Of a stretch of DNA of 64,000 nt, positions 1 to 8,238 are shown one piece after another (the stretch's first letter is position 1; every line of letters starts with the position of its first letter). A model generated the notes under the pieces. It worked only from the letters and a program-made list of their open reading frames with translations, had not been told where the DNA came from and made no database searches. The translations under genes were made by a program, and so were the position numbers. Source of the DNA: Angustibacter sp049994355 (GTDB lineage: Bacteria > Actinomycetota > Actinomycetes > Actinomycetales > Angustibacteraceae); assembly GCF_049994355.1 (NCBI RefSeq), contig NZ_CP188257.1:3472001-3536000 (forward strand), in the 5' to 3' direction.

Positions 1-136
1 CCAGCAGGTTGCCGGCGGCCCGCCGGTCCTGCACGGCGAACAGCACGAACACCGCCTCCGGCAGGTTGGGGTACCCGCGCACCAGCAGCCCCTGGATGTC
101 CTCCAGGTCCAAGGACTCGGCCTCCGTGGCGGTCAC
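1..136 (-). CDS. Dyp-type peroxidase, N-terminal fragment (cut by window edge)
   Basis: Only the first 45 codons are inside the window. The reading frame opens with GTG at 136 and shares GTGA with the stop of the upstream membrane-protein gene, so the two are translationally coupled. The visible segment LDLEDIQGLLVRGY followed by a short proline turn and a beta strand is the characteristic N-terminus of dye-decolourising (Dyp) peroxidases, haem enzymes with a ferredoxin-like fold that reduce hydrogen peroxide. The haem ligand and catalytic Asp lie beyond the window, so activity cannot be judged. It is the last visible gene of a minus-strand operon 1894-1. Identification comes from recognised motif similarity and not from a search. 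Confidence 0.75.
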   Translation of the reverse strand, partial: MTATEAESLDLEDIQGLLVRGYPNLPEAVFVLFAVQDRRAAGNLL

Positions 137-1398
137 AGCGACGCCACCCAGCGCTCGGCCTGGGGCTGGTCGAGCTCGAGCCGCAGGCCCTCGCGCAGTG
201 CCGCGTTGGCGTCCACCTTCGGGGCATGCAGTGTCGGGTAGGCCGAGAACCAGACCACCGTCGGCACCTGGTGGCGGCGCAGGTAGCGCTTGAAGGCCAG
301 CTCGTCGTGCGCACCACCGAACAACAGCCAGCGGGTGCTGGGGTAGCCGACGCCGTTGCTGAACACCAGGTTGAGCCCCCAGGCGAGCCGGTCGATGAAG
401 TCGTTCATGTAGCTCTCCTGGCTGCCGTCATAGCTGCTCGCGAAGACCAGCCTGCGGCCGTCGTCCAGCGGCACCCAGCGGGCGAAGTGCAGCGTGCGGA
501 CCCCGGCCAGGGTGTTGCGGGCGAAGAACCGCCGGTTCGCGAAGTCGAGGCCGGCCAGGGCGACGCGCATCGTCACCCGGCGGACCAGGCCCGCCTTGAC
601 GAACCCGATCGCGGTGAACGGGTTCTGGGTGGCCCAGTCCTCGTACTGCTCCACGTCGTGCACGTGCTTCGGGTCGACGGCCCCGGTCTCGGCGACGTCA
701 CGTCGCTCGTGCAGGCGGATGGCCACCAGGAAGACCACCAGCAGCGCGAGCAGCAGCGGCAGCAGGACGATCGCGAGGACGGCGAGCCCCGCGACCATGG
801 CGATCGACACCAGCCTGGTCGGCGCACCGCTGCGGTCGGCGCCGTGCAGCGCCCACGCCAGGTCTGGCCGGGAGCGCACCTGCTCGCGCAGCCGAGCGTG
901 CACGGCGAGCGCATCGCGGCCGGCACCGAGGTCGTCGTCGGTCATCTTCTCGAGCTCCTCGCGCAGCCGGGCCTCGTCCCTGACCTGCTGGAGGCTGCGG
1001 CCCCTGGTGTGCACGTAGACGGCTGCGGGAGAGAGCGCGTGCGCGCTGAGCCAGCCGACCCGGTCTTCGACGGACGGCTCGGCCGGGTAGTCGGGACTGC
1101 GTCCGAACAACGCGTCCAGGCCGTGCCCGGCGACCGTCGCCAGGTCCTGCAGGTGCCGATGCTGCGGGAGGTCGACGTCGCTCATGTACACCAGCGACGG
1201 GGCGATCGTCGCGCCGTCCGGGTCGCCAACCTGCTCGAGCACGAACACCCGCGCGAAGTGCACGCCCGGCAGCGACGCAAGCGGGAGCAGGACGCCCGAC
1301 TCACCTTCGGCGCGGATCTGCCGGAGCAGCTCGACGACGGCGGGTACGGCGTCAGGCGGCAGGGGTGCGTGCACGGTGACCGCCGACTGCCGCGGCAT
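133..1398 (-). CDS. Uncharacterised membrane protein linked to Dyp-type peroxidase
   Basis: A 421-residue protein of unknown function. The first ~190 residues are soluble and look like an alpha/beta (ferredoxin-like) domain with a charged, probably helical stretch around 140-185. A strongly hydrophobic segment at about 198-226 (Leu/Val/Ile rich) is a one- or two-pass membrane anchor, followed by a cytosolic or extracellular C-terminal domain with Trp and Tyr-rich motifs such as YPSTRWLLFGGAHDE. The start ATG at 1398 lies 7 bases after the stop of the upstream gene, and the stop overlaps the GTG of the Dyp-type peroxidase gene. The coupling suggests it anchors or delivers substrate to that peroxidase, which is inference. 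No catalytic motif was recognised. Confidence 0.8.
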   Translation of the reverse strand: MPRQSAVTVHAPLPPDAVPAVVELLRQIRAEGESGVLLPLASLPGVHFARVFVLEQVGDPDGATIAPSLVYMSDVDLPQHRHLQDLATVAGHGLDALFGRSPDYPAEPSVEDRVGWLSAHALSPAAVYVHTRGRSLQQVRDEARLREELEKMTDDDLGAGRDALAVHARLREQVRSRPDLAWALHGADRSGAPTRLVSIAMVAGLAVLAIVLLPLLLALLVVFLVAIRLHERRDVAETGAVDPKHVHDVEQYEDWATQNPFTAIGFVKAGLVRRVTMRVALAGLDFANRRFFARNTLAGVRTLHFARWVPLDDGRRLVFASSYDGSQESYMNDFIDRLAWGLNLVFSNGVGYPSTRWLLFGGAHDELAFKRYLRRHQVPTVVWFSAYPTLHAPKVDANAALREGLRLELDQPQAERWVASL

Positions 1399-1405
1399 CT
1401 GCGGC

Positions 1406-1894
1406 TCAGCTACGACCGGGGTTGCCGCGCAACGTGAACCACGCGACGCGTTTGTGCCAGGTCCACACCACGCCCAGGTACAGGCCAGGTGCCACCAGCC
1501 GGATCTCGTCCCGGACCATGCGCGCCACGAAAGAGGTGCGCGAGTAGTCCAGGACGACGCACTGCTCGCCGTCCACCCAGCTCGGCTCGTGCGCCAGTCG
1601 TGCGGCGATCAGCCGCAGCCGCAGCGGGGTGATCTTGTTACGCAGCATCCGTTGCCGGCCGTTGACCACCTTGCCCTGCCAGGCAACCGCGTAGGCCCCA
1701 ACGGCTATCGGCTTGGCCAGCACCGTGCCGGGAAAGATCAGCACCGTCCCGCGCATGTTGCCGTCCGGGATCGCGCCGGGCGGGCTGGCCCGGAACAGCA
1801 CGTCCAGCTCGGCGTTGCTCATGGCGAGCAGCGCGGACTCGTCGATCAGCGCAGTCGACTGCGGCTCGGGCTCTCCGGACAGCTCTGCGGCCAT
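1406..1894 (-). CDS. Conserved hypothetical protein, first gene of the Dyp operon
   Basis: A 162-residue soluble protein without a recognised domain. It begins with an acidic, Ala-rich N-terminus and continues with a mixed alpha/beta region, including a segment GNMRGTVLIFPGTVLAKP and a C-terminal part with the aromatic motif VWTWHKRVAWFTLRG. A purine-rich ribosome site (GAGAGGAGC) precedes the ATG at 1894 by about 6 bases, which supports this start. It is the promoter-proximal gene of the three-gene operon leading into the Dyp-type peroxidase and is divergent from the animal-type peroxidase unit. Function is unknown; a role connected to peroxide chemistry is only suggested by context. Confidence 0.75.
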   Translation of the reverse strand: MAAELSGEPEPQSTALIDESALLAMSNAELDVLFRASPPGAIPDGNMRGTVLIFPGTVLAKPIAVGAYAVAWQGKVVNGRQRMLRNKITPLRLRLIAARLAHEPSWVDGEQCVVLDYSRTSFVARMVRDEIRLVAPGLYLGVVWTWHKRVAWFTLRGNPGRS

Positions 1895-2021
1895 CGAGGT
1901 GCTCCTCTCGCCGGCCCTGCGGGCGGCGTCCCGCCGAACGCGCCCACGATCCTCCGGACCTCAGCCGGTTGTAAAGAAGAGCGTGCAGCTGATCGGCTGA
2001 TACCGGCAGCCTGAGGGACCG

Positions 2022-2058
2022 TTGACAGTGCGTGTGGGCGCTGAGAGTGTGGCCACAC
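2022..2058 (+). promoter_or_regulatory. Candidate promoter with overlapping palindrome
   Basis: A consensus TTGACA occurs at 2022-2027. A 17-base spacer leads to a weak -10 (GAGTGT, 2045-2050), which overlaps a perfect 12-base palindrome GTGTGGCCACAC at 2047-2058. The site lies 31-67 bases upstream of the ATG at 2089 and could drive the haem peroxidase unit. A regulator bound to the palindrome would block polymerase. Inferred from sequence only. Confidence 0.4.
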
Positions 2059-2088
2059 CTGCAGGCCGCCGGGGAAGGGGCCGCTGCC

Positions 2089-2451
2089 ATGGACCCGACT
2101 CTGGCCCGGAAGGCACTCGCGACGGTCCGGCTCGTCAACGGGACGCTGGGCTTGCTCGCCCCCCAGCTGCTGCTACGGCGGCTCGGGACCGATCCGGACA
2201 TCGACCGGTCCGGCTACTACCCGTTCCGCATGTTCGGCATCCGGACCCTGGTCATCGGGGTGGAGCTGCTGGTGCTGAAGGGCGACCAGCGCCGCCGGGC
2301 GGTGCGCCTGGCCGTGCTGATCCACGCCAGCGACACCGTCTCGGCCGCACTGGCCGGCATCCGCGGCGACCTCGCCCGCAAACCGGCGGCCGTCACCACC
2401 GCGATCTCCGCCACCAACACCGCACTCGCGATCATCGCCACCCGGGAGTAG
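2089..2451 (+). CDS. Small membrane-associated hypothetical protein
   Basis: A 120-residue protein. The ATG at 2089 was chosen because GGGGAAGGGG precedes it and because the upstream in-frame extension to 2032 reads like non-coding sequence. Hydrophobic stretches occur near residues 17-30, 50-60 and 100-118, so it probably has two or three short membrane helices, resembling small DUF-type membrane proteins of the DoxX/DUF4267 size class, but I do not assign a family. It ends 4 bases before the ATG of the animal-type haem peroxidase, so the two are almost certainly one transcript. A helper role for that enzyme is possible but unproven. Confidence 0.7.
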   Translation: MDPTLARKALATVRLVNGTLGLLAPQLLLRRLGTDPDIDRSGYYPFRMFGIRTLVIGVELLVLKGDQRRRAVRLAVLIHASDTVSAALAGIRGDLARKPAAVTTAISATNTALAIIATRE

Positions 2452-2455
2452 CGCC

Positions 2456-4291
2456 ATGGCCCGCAGCTCAGCCGCGAACCCCCTTGCCCAGCCGTCCGCG
2501 TACCGGTCGGGCCTCGGCTGGCGGGTCTACGGCCAGGTGTGCGAGCGGCTGGACCACAAGGTGGGCTGGGACAAGCTGCCCAGACCGCTGGGGCTGCTGG
2601 TGCTGGTCGGACTGCGCAACGTGCTGCGGCGGGAGAACCTGTACGACACCAACGGTGCGCCAGCCCAGAACCTACCTCCGCTGGAACCGGCGTCCCCCAC
2701 GCATCGCACGCAGCGCACCGCGGACGGCAGCCACAACGACCTCGACGAGCCGCGGATGGGCATGGCCGGCGCCCGGTTCGGCCGCAACGTCCCGCTGTCG
2801 GCCGGGGTCGCCGAGTCCGGCGATCGGCTGATGACACCGAACCCGCGGGTGGTCAGCCGCCGGCTGATGACCCGCACCACGTTCCAGCCGGCGACCACGG
2901 TGAACGTGCTGGCGGCCACCTGGATCCAGTTCATGGTCAAGGACTGGTTCTCGCACGGTCCCGGCGACGCGACCCGGACGTTCGACGTCCCGCTGCCGGC
3001 CGGGGACCCGTGGCCGGCCCCGCCCATGCTCGTGCCGCAGACCCTGGCCGACCCGACCCGCGCGAACCCGGACGACGGCCCGCCCACCTTCGTGAACATC
3101 AACACGGCCTGGTGGGACGGCTCGTCGATCTACGGCAGCAACCTCGACCAGCAGCGGATCATTCGATCCGGCGTCGACGGAAAGCTCAACGTGTCGGCGG
3201 ACGGCATGCTGATCCTGCCGGACGAGCCCCAGCTCGACCCCACGCGGGTGCCGGGGTTCTGGGTCGGGTTGGCCGCCATGGGCGGGCTGTTCACGTTGGA
3301 GCACAACGCGGTCTGCGACCGGCTGAAGGCGGACAACCCGACCTGGTCCGACGAGGAGCTGTTCCAGCGAGCCAGGCTGGTGGTCTGCGCCCTGATCGCC
3401 AAGATCCACACCGTCGAGTGGACGCCGGCCATCATCAGCCACCCGACCACCGTCACCGGGCTGCGCGCCAACTGGTTCGGGCTGGCCGGCGAGCGGGTCA
3501 GCAAGACGTTCGGCCGGATCAGCCGCAGCGAGATCCTCAGCGGCATACCGGGTTCGGAGACGAGCCACTACGGGGTGCCGTACTCGCTGACTGAGGAGTT
3601 CTCGATCGTCTACCGGATGCACCCGCTGATCCCGGACGACTACGCGATCCGGTCCGCGGCCGACGACCGGACGGTGGCCGACTACACGTTCCGCGACCTG
3701 GCCGGACCGGCCGCGCGCATCGTGCTGGGGCAGGTGTCGATGACCGACCTGCTGTACAGCTTCGGGACGGCCAACCCGGGCGCCATCGTGCTGAACAACT
3801 TCCCGCGGTTCCTGCAGGAGTTCCAGCGCCCGGACGGAAAGCTCAACGACCTGGCAGCGGTCGACATCCTGCGCACCCGCGAGCTCGGCGTCCCGCGGTA
3901 CAACGAGTTCCGCCGTCTGCTTCACCTCAAGCCGGCCGCGGACTTCCTCTCGCTCACCGGCGACGCGGACCTGGCCGCCACCATGCAGGACGTGTACGCA
4001 GGTGACATCGAGAGCGTGGACACCATCGTGGGGATGTTCGCGGAGCAGCGACCGACCGGGTTCGCGTTTAGCGACACGGCGTTTCGCATCTTCATCCTGA
4101 TGGCGTCCCGACGGCTGAACTCGGACCGGTTCCTGAGCCAGGACTTCACCCCCGAGATCTACAGCCCGGCCGGCTTCGCCTGGGTGCGGGACAACGACTT
4201 CAGCTCCGTCGTGCTGCGACACCACCCGCAGCTGAGGGCCAGCCTGCACGGCGTGCAGAACCCGTTCGCGCCGTGGGTCAGCAGCGGCTGA
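2456..4291 (+). CDS. Animal-type haem peroxidase / alpha-dioxygenase-like
   Basis: A 611-residue member of the peroxidase-cyclooxygenase superfamily. The distal haem region is recognisable as LEHNAVCDRL at about residues 282-291. Next comes AKIHTVEWTPAII, and then the proximal-His region SIVYRMHPLIPDDY at about 382-395, the same order as in fatty-acid alpha-dioxygenases and bacterial animal-type peroxidases. A WWDGSSIYGS segment typical of the family lies upstream. No signal peptide is evident, so it is probably cytosolic or peripherally bound. Peroxide-dependent oxidation or lipid dioxygenation are both possible. It is co-transcribed with a small membrane protein and divergent from the Dyp-type peroxidase operon, so two unrelated haem peroxidases sit back to back. 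Confidence 0.88.
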   Translation: MARSSAANPLAQPSAYRSGLGWRVYGQVCERLDHKVGWDKLPRPLGLLVLVGLRNVLRRENLYDTNGAPAQNLPPLEPASPTHRTQRTADGSHNDLDEPRMGMAGARFGRNVPLSAGVAESGDRLMTPNPRVVSRRLMTRTTFQPATTVNVLAATWIQFMVKDWFSHGPGDATRTFDVPLPAGDPWPAPPMLVPQTLADPTRANPDDGPPTFVNINTAWWDGSSIYGSNLDQQRIIRSGVDGKLNVSADGMLILPDEPQLDPTRVPGFWVGLAAMGGLFTLEHNAVCDRLKADNPTWSDEELFQRARLVVCALIAKIHTVEWTPAIISHPTTVTGLRANWFGLAGERVSKTFGRISRSEILSGIPGSETSHYGVPYSLTEEFSIVYRMHPLIPDDYAIRSAADDRTVADYTFRDLAGPAARIVLGQVSMTDLLYSFGTANPGAIVLNNFPRFLQEFQRPDGKLNDLAAVDILRTRELGVPRYNEFRRLLHLKPAADFLSLTGDADLAATMQDVYAGDIESVDTIVGMFAEQRPTGFAFSDTAFRIFILMASRRLNSDRFLSQDFTPEIYSPAGFAWVRDNDFSSVVLRHHPQLRASLHGVQNPFAPWVSSG

Positions 4292-4301
4292 CCGCGCGCG
4301 C

Positions 4302-5993
4302 TCAGCTGCCGAAAGCGGTCAGGAAGCGGTCCCGGAACGCGTCCATCCGCCAGACCGGCGCGTCAGCGGCGGGGCGCAGCCCGGGCTGCCAGCCCCACCC
4401 GGAGATCCGGTCCAGCACCGCTGGGTCGCGGGCGATGACCGAGACCGGGACGTCGTGGCCGGCGTGCTGGCCGGACACGATCGTGGCCGGCTGGTGGTCG
4501 CCGAGCACGACGAGCACGAGGTTCGGGTCCTGCTGGTGGGTGACGAACGAGACCAGCGCGTCCATCGAGTACTGGATCGACTGCTGGTACGCGGCGCGCA
4601 CCGCGCGCGGATCGCGCCACACGACGTCCGGCGTCTGGCCCTGCTCGGGCATGCCGTGGAACACCGACCCGTCGCCGACGTCCGCCGGGTCGACCATCCG
4701 CGGCAGCGGGGCCCACGGCGTGTGGCTGGACACCAGGTCGATCTCGGCCATCACCGGCGCTCGGTGGGTGCCGGTGAGCTCGCGCCGGCCGAACTCGGTG
4801 AGCGTGTACTGGTCGGGCATCGCCGCGTAGCTGAACGAGGGCCCGGCGTACCCGACGTTGGCCGCGTCGTAGAGCTGGTCGTAGTGGTAGAACGACCGGC
4901 CCTGCGGCCAGTCCCCCTGGTTGGACGGCACGTCGGCCACGGTGCGCCATCCAGCCCGCTGGAACGCCTGGCTCAGGGTGAGTCGATCCCCGGACACCAG
5001 CTGGTTGTAGCGCCGCTGGTCGTCCACCCAGAGGCCGGACTGCAGGGTGGAGTGCGCTAGCCAGCTGATCCCGCCGAAGGTCGGCGAGGTCAGGTACGCG
5101 CTGCGCGCGGCGAAGCCGGCCCCCTGCAGCTCGCGGGTGCCGGCGTCCAGGCCGGCCTCGACACCGGCGGCGGCGGGCGAGCCGTCGATGGCGACCCGGC
5201 CATAGCTCTCGACGAAGGCCACGATGACGTCCTTGCCGCGCAGGCCGGTCAGCAGCTGAGCGGCCGGAGTGCTGCGGAACGGGTCGACGGCCGCGGCACG
5301 GGTGAACGCCTGCTGGTCCTGGAGTCCGGCACGGACCTCGCGCACGTGGCGGACGGCCAGGTCGGTGACCGGGGCGCCGGCCAGCGGAGCACCCGGTACG
5401 AGCTGCAGGCCGAGCAGCGTAGCGGCCAGCCAGCCGGCCGCCACCAGGGCGAGCGCTCGCACCGACGCCCGACGGTGGGTCGCCAGCAGTTCGGTCAGCC
5501 GCCGCAGCGACAACGGCAGCAGCACCAGCAGGCCGAGCAGCACGCCGCCGGCGACGACCAGGAAGACGCCTGCCTCGACTCGCCCGATCGACTCGCGCAG
5601 CAGCCCTGCGGCAGAAGGGAAGTAGGCCCAGTCGCCGAGCGGGTCGAAAGGCCGACCCAAGGCGAGGTAGAAGCCCATGTCGAGGACCCGCACGACGGCC
5701 AGCACACCGAGCAGGGCGCCGCCCAGCAGCGCCAGCACGCGTCGTGGACGGTCCGGCAGCACGAGCGCGACGGCCACGACGAGCAGACCCTCGACCGGGA
5801 TCCGGGCGAACACCAGCGGGGTGAGCTGGCTGACCCGGTCCGGGGCGACCAGCGCGAACCACACCAGAAGGCCGGCCAGCACCGTCGCCAGCACCCGCAG
5901 GACCGCACGTAGCCGGGGCCTCGCGTCGAGCCCCGTCAAGCCGTCGGGTTGCTTCTCCCCTGAGCCCAGCTGCGTCAGGGTCGTGGCAGCCAC
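4302..5993 (-). CDS. Membrane-anchored alkaline-phosphatase-superfamily enzyme (LTA-synthase/sulfatase-like)
   Basis: A 563-residue protein with about five membrane helices in the first ~210 residues (near 30-50, 55-75, 85-105, 135-160, 180-205) followed by a large extracytoplasmic domain. That domain begins with DVIVAFVESYG, the metal-binding ES motif of the phosphatase/sulfatase fold. It contains SPTFGGISWLAHSTL, where the nucleophile Ser/Thr would lie, then SSHTPW and VVLGDHQPATIV, the typical C-terminal metal-binding DHQP. The layout resembles lipoteichoic-acid synthases and phosphoglycerol or phosphoethanolamine transferases. Four bases separate it from the CDP-alcohol phosphatidyltransferase gene, an association that suggests polar head-group chemistry on a lipid or polymer. 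Exact substrate unknown. Confidence 0.85.
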   Translation of the reverse strand: MAATTLTQLGSGEKQPDGLTGLDARPRLRAVLRVLATVLAGLLVWFALVAPDRVSQLTPLVFARIPVEGLLVVAVALVLPDRPRRVLALLGGALLGVLAVVRVLDMGFYLALGRPFDPLGDWAYFPSAAGLLRESIGRVEAGVFLVVAGGVLLGLLVLLPLSLRRLTELLATHRRASVRALALVAAGWLAATLLGLQLVPGAPLAGAPVTDLAVRHVREVRAGLQDQQAFTRAAAVDPFRSTPAAQLLTGLRGKDVIVAFVESYGRVAIDGSPAAAGVEAGLDAGTRELQGAGFAARSAYLTSPTFGGISWLAHSTLQSGLWVDDQRRYNQLVSGDRLTLSQAFQRAGWRTVADVPSNQGDWPQGRSFYHYDQLYDAANVGYAGPSFSYAAMPDQYTLTEFGRRELTGTHRAPVMAEIDLVSSHTPWAPLPRMVDPADVGDGSVFHGMPEQGQTPDVVWRDPRAVRAAYQQSIQYSMDALVSFVTHQQDPNLVLVVLGDHQPATIVSGQHAGHDVPVSVIARDPAVLDRISGWGWQPGLRPAADAPVWRMDAFRDRFLTAFGS

Positions 5994-5996
5994 GCC

Positions 5997-6764
5997 TCAG
6001 CTCCGCTCTGCCAGGACCGGGACGACCACCAGCGGTTCAACCCGCTCGACCGGCTCGTACCGGCGGTCGTACCGATGCAGCCACAGCCAGCACACCTGCC
6101 GCCCGAACGACTCGACCAGCAGGGCGAGCGCGACCAGCAGGGCGAGCGTCGCCACCAGGTGCGGCAGCACCTGCGCCGCCGCCGCGGTCAGCACGACGCC
6201 CTGGACGACGGCGACGACCTTGCACCAGTAGCGCGGCGGGGACGACGCCCGCAGCCACGGCTGCAGCCGACCCAGGCTCACGAAGGCGTAGCGGGCCAGC
6301 CCGATGGCCAGCACCCAGGCACCGAACGACCCGGCCACCAGCACGCTGAGGACCAGGATGAGAAAGGCGTCCACCTCCATGTCGAACCGGGCCCCCAGCT
6401 CGGACGACGTCCCGGTCCATCGGGCGACCCGGCCGTCGACGCCGTCCAGCACCAGCGCCAGTGCGGCCAGGCCCACCAGCATCCACGTGCGGGCGGTCGG
6501 CACCGACGTCCCGGCGATGATGGAGTCCGCGACCAGCGCGGCGACGCCGCCGGCTAGGGTGGCCCGCGCCAGGGTCACCCAGTCCGCCGGTCCGAGCCGA
6601 TCGCGCCCGTGCCGGACCACAGCGCCCGCCAGCACGACCGTCAGGGTCAGCGTCCACCCGACACCGGCCGCCCAGCCGGCCGCGCCGACACCGACCGTCC
6701 CGGCCAGGGCAGCGAGCAGCCCGACTTGGGCGACGAGCCCGGAAAGCGGGCCGGTTTGGACCAT
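5997..6764 (-). CDS. CDP-alcohol phosphatidyltransferase
   Basis: A 255-residue integral membrane enzyme. It carries the complete family signature D-x2-DG-x2-AR-x8-G-x3-D-x3-D: D107, D110-G111, A114-R115, G124, D128 and D132. These residues bind the divalent metals and the CDP moiety. Six or more hydrophobic helices surround the motif. The family transfers a phosphatidyl or related phosphoalcohol group from a CDP-activated donor to an alcohol acceptor. I use ATG 6764; GTG 6770 is two codons upstream and equally possible. The gene is divergent from the dehydrogenase/PTPS/glycosyltransferase operon and precedes the phosphatase-superfamily gene in the same transcript. Confidence 0.9.
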   Translation of the reverse strand: MVQTGPLSGLVAQVGLLAALAGTVGVGAAGWAAGVGWTLTLTVVLAGAVVRHGRDRLGPADWVTLARATLAGGVAALVADSIIAGTSVPTARTWMLVGLAALALVLDGVDGRVARWTGTSSELGARFDMEVDAFLILVLSVLVAGSFGAWVLAIGLARYAFVSLGRLQPWLRASSPPRYWCKVVAVVQGVVLTAAAAQVLPHLVATLALLVALALLVESFGRQVCWLWLHRYDRRYEPVERVEPLVVVPVLAERS

Positions 6765-6854
6765 GCGCACCGTACCTCCGCCTCCTGGGTGTACACCGGT
6801 AGCACGGGAAACGCGAGGCTCCGGTTCAAGTCGGGGCACGGGAGGGGTGAGCCG

Positions 6855-7835
6855 GTGTCCACCGAGGCACTCGCCTACTGGCTGCGCGAGCCCGGTGTGG
6901 GCGAGATCCTGCCCACCACCGTGGCGGATCCCGGCCCCGGGGAGGTCCTGGTGCGGACCCTGCGCAGCGGTGCGAGCCGGGGCACCGAGACGCTGGTGTT
7001 CAGCGGCCGCGTCCCGCCCAGCCAGCATGCGGTGATGCGAGCTCCCTTCCAGGACGGCGACTTCCCCGGCCCGGTCAAGTACGGCTACCTGAACGTCGGC
7101 GTCGTCGAGCGGGGTCCAGCGCACCTGCGTGGCCGAACCGTCTTCTGCCTCTACCCGCACCAGACTAGCTACGTCGTCCCCGTCGAGGCCGTGACCGTCG
7201 TCCCGGACGACGTCCCGCCGTCCCGCGCGGTGCTGGCCGGCACCGTGGAGACCGCTGTCAACGCCCTTTGGGACGCCGCTCCCCTGCTGGGCGACCGGAT
7301 CACTGTCGTCGGTGCGGGCATGGTCGGCTGCTGCGTGGCTCGGCTACTGCGCCGGTTCCCGCAGGTCGAGGTGTGCCTGGTCGACGTCGACCCCGCTCGG
7401 GCGGACGTCGCCAAGGCCTTGGACGTGGACTTCGCGCTGCCGGACGACGCCGCGGGCTCGCGCGACCTGGTGGTGCACGCCAGCGCGACCGCCGCGGGCC
7501 TGCAGCGTTCGCTGGAGCTGCTCGCCGCCGAGAGCACGGTGCTGGACCTCAGCTGGTACGGCGACACCGAGGTGACGTTGTCCCTCGGCGGCGCCTTCCA
7601 CTCCGGGCGGCTCGGACTGCGCGCCAGCCAGGTCGGTGTGGTCGCTGCGGCCCGGCGCGGGCGCCGGACGACCCGTGACCGGCTCGCTCTCGCACTGGAC
7701 CTGTTGCGCGACACCGCGTTCGATGCGCTAATCACTGGGGAGTCCCGATTCGCCGAGCTGCCCGAGGTCATGCCCCGGCTGGCCGACGCGAGCCTGCCGG
7801 CGCTCTGCCACACCTTCACGTACCCCGAGAGGTAG
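6855..7835 (+). CDS. Medium-chain dehydrogenase/reductase, BchC-like, zinc-independent type
   Basis: A 326-residue oxidoreductase opening the pterin-like operon. The GTG at 6855 follows a good ribosome site (GGAGGGGTGAG); longer in-frame extensions upstream read as non-coding. The N-terminal catalytic domain has SRGTETLVFSGRVP but none of the usual Cys/His zinc ligands. The Rossmann domain shows VVGAGMVGCCVARLL at about residues 153-167 with an Asp soon after (VDVDP), which favours NAD(H). The pattern resembles the cd08255-type group that includes bacteriochlorophyllide dehydrogenase BchC. It ends 4 bases before the PTPS-like gene. The likely role is oxidation or reduction of a sugar or pterin side chain in the pathway, which is inference. 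Confidence 0.82.
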   Translation: MSTEALAYWLREPGVGEILPTTVADPGPGEVLVRTLRSGASRGTETLVFSGRVPPSQHAVMRAPFQDGDFPGPVKYGYLNVGVVERGPAHLRGRTVFCLYPHQTSYVVPVEAVTVVPDDVPPSRAVLAGTVETAVNALWDAAPLLGDRITVVGAGMVGCCVARLLRRFPQVEVCLVDVDPARADVAKALDVDFALPDDAAGSRDLVVHASATAAGLQRSLELLAAESTVLDLSWYGDTEVTLSLGGAFHSGRLGLRASQVGVVAAARRGRRTTRDRLALALDLLRDTAFDALITGESRFAELPEVMPRLADASLPALCHTFTYPER

Positions 7836-7839
7836 GTCC

Positions 7840-8238
7840 ATGTTCAGCGTGACCGTCCGCGACCACATGATGGTCGCGCACAGCTTCCGTGGTGAGGTCT
7901 TCGGGCCCGCGCAACGCCTGCACGGCGCCACCTTCGTGGTCGACGCGACGTTCCGCCGGGCGGAACTTGACGATGACGGGATCGTGGTCGACATCGGCCG
8001 CGCGGGCGAGGCGCTGCACGCCATCCTGTCCGAGCTGAACTACCGCAACCTCGACGACGAGCCGCAGTTCGCCGGGACGAACACCACGACCGAGGTGCTG
8101 GCCCGGACCATCGCCGACCGGCTGGCCGAGCAGGTGCACGCCGATGCCTTGGGGGCCGGCGCCCGCGAGCTGTCCGGACTGGCCGTCACCCTGCGCGAGT
8201 CGCACGTCGCGTGGGCCAGCTACGAGCGGGACCTGTGA
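7840..8238 (+). CDS. 6-pyruvoyltetrahydropterin synthase / QueD-like protein with altered active site
   Basis: A 132-residue protein with the T-fold of the PTPS/QueD family: HSF at 14-16, RLHG at 26-29, DDDGIVVDIG around 44-53, TTTEVLA at 82-88 and the terminal LRESHVAWASY. In the canonical family the segment C-x-R-L-H-G-H supplies the catalytic Cys and two zinc ligands. Here the Cys position is A24 and the second His is A30, and the usual D-H pair is N67-Y68, so the known catalytic apparatus is largely missing. The anchor Glu (E120) is kept. It may bind a pterin or pyrimidine without the standard chemistry. It overlaps the glycosyltransferase start by GTGA. Confidence 0.85.
   Translation: MFSVTVRDHMMVAHSFRGEVFGPAQRLHGATFVVDATFRRAELDDDGIVVDIGRAGEALHAILSELNYRNLDDEPQFAGTNTTTEVLARTIADRLAEQVHADALGAGARELSGLAVTLRESHVAWASYERDL

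Noticed and set aside
226..1437. Long open frame on the plus strand opposite the membrane-protein gene
   Set aside because: Its Arg/Gly/Val-rich composition is typical of antisense frames in GC-rich DNA. The minus-strand frame has clear domains and couples to the Dyp-type peroxidase gene.
2022..2088. Longer start for the small membrane protein at 2032
   Set aside because: The extension overlaps the candidate promoter and palindrome, and ATG 2089 has a purine-rich site.
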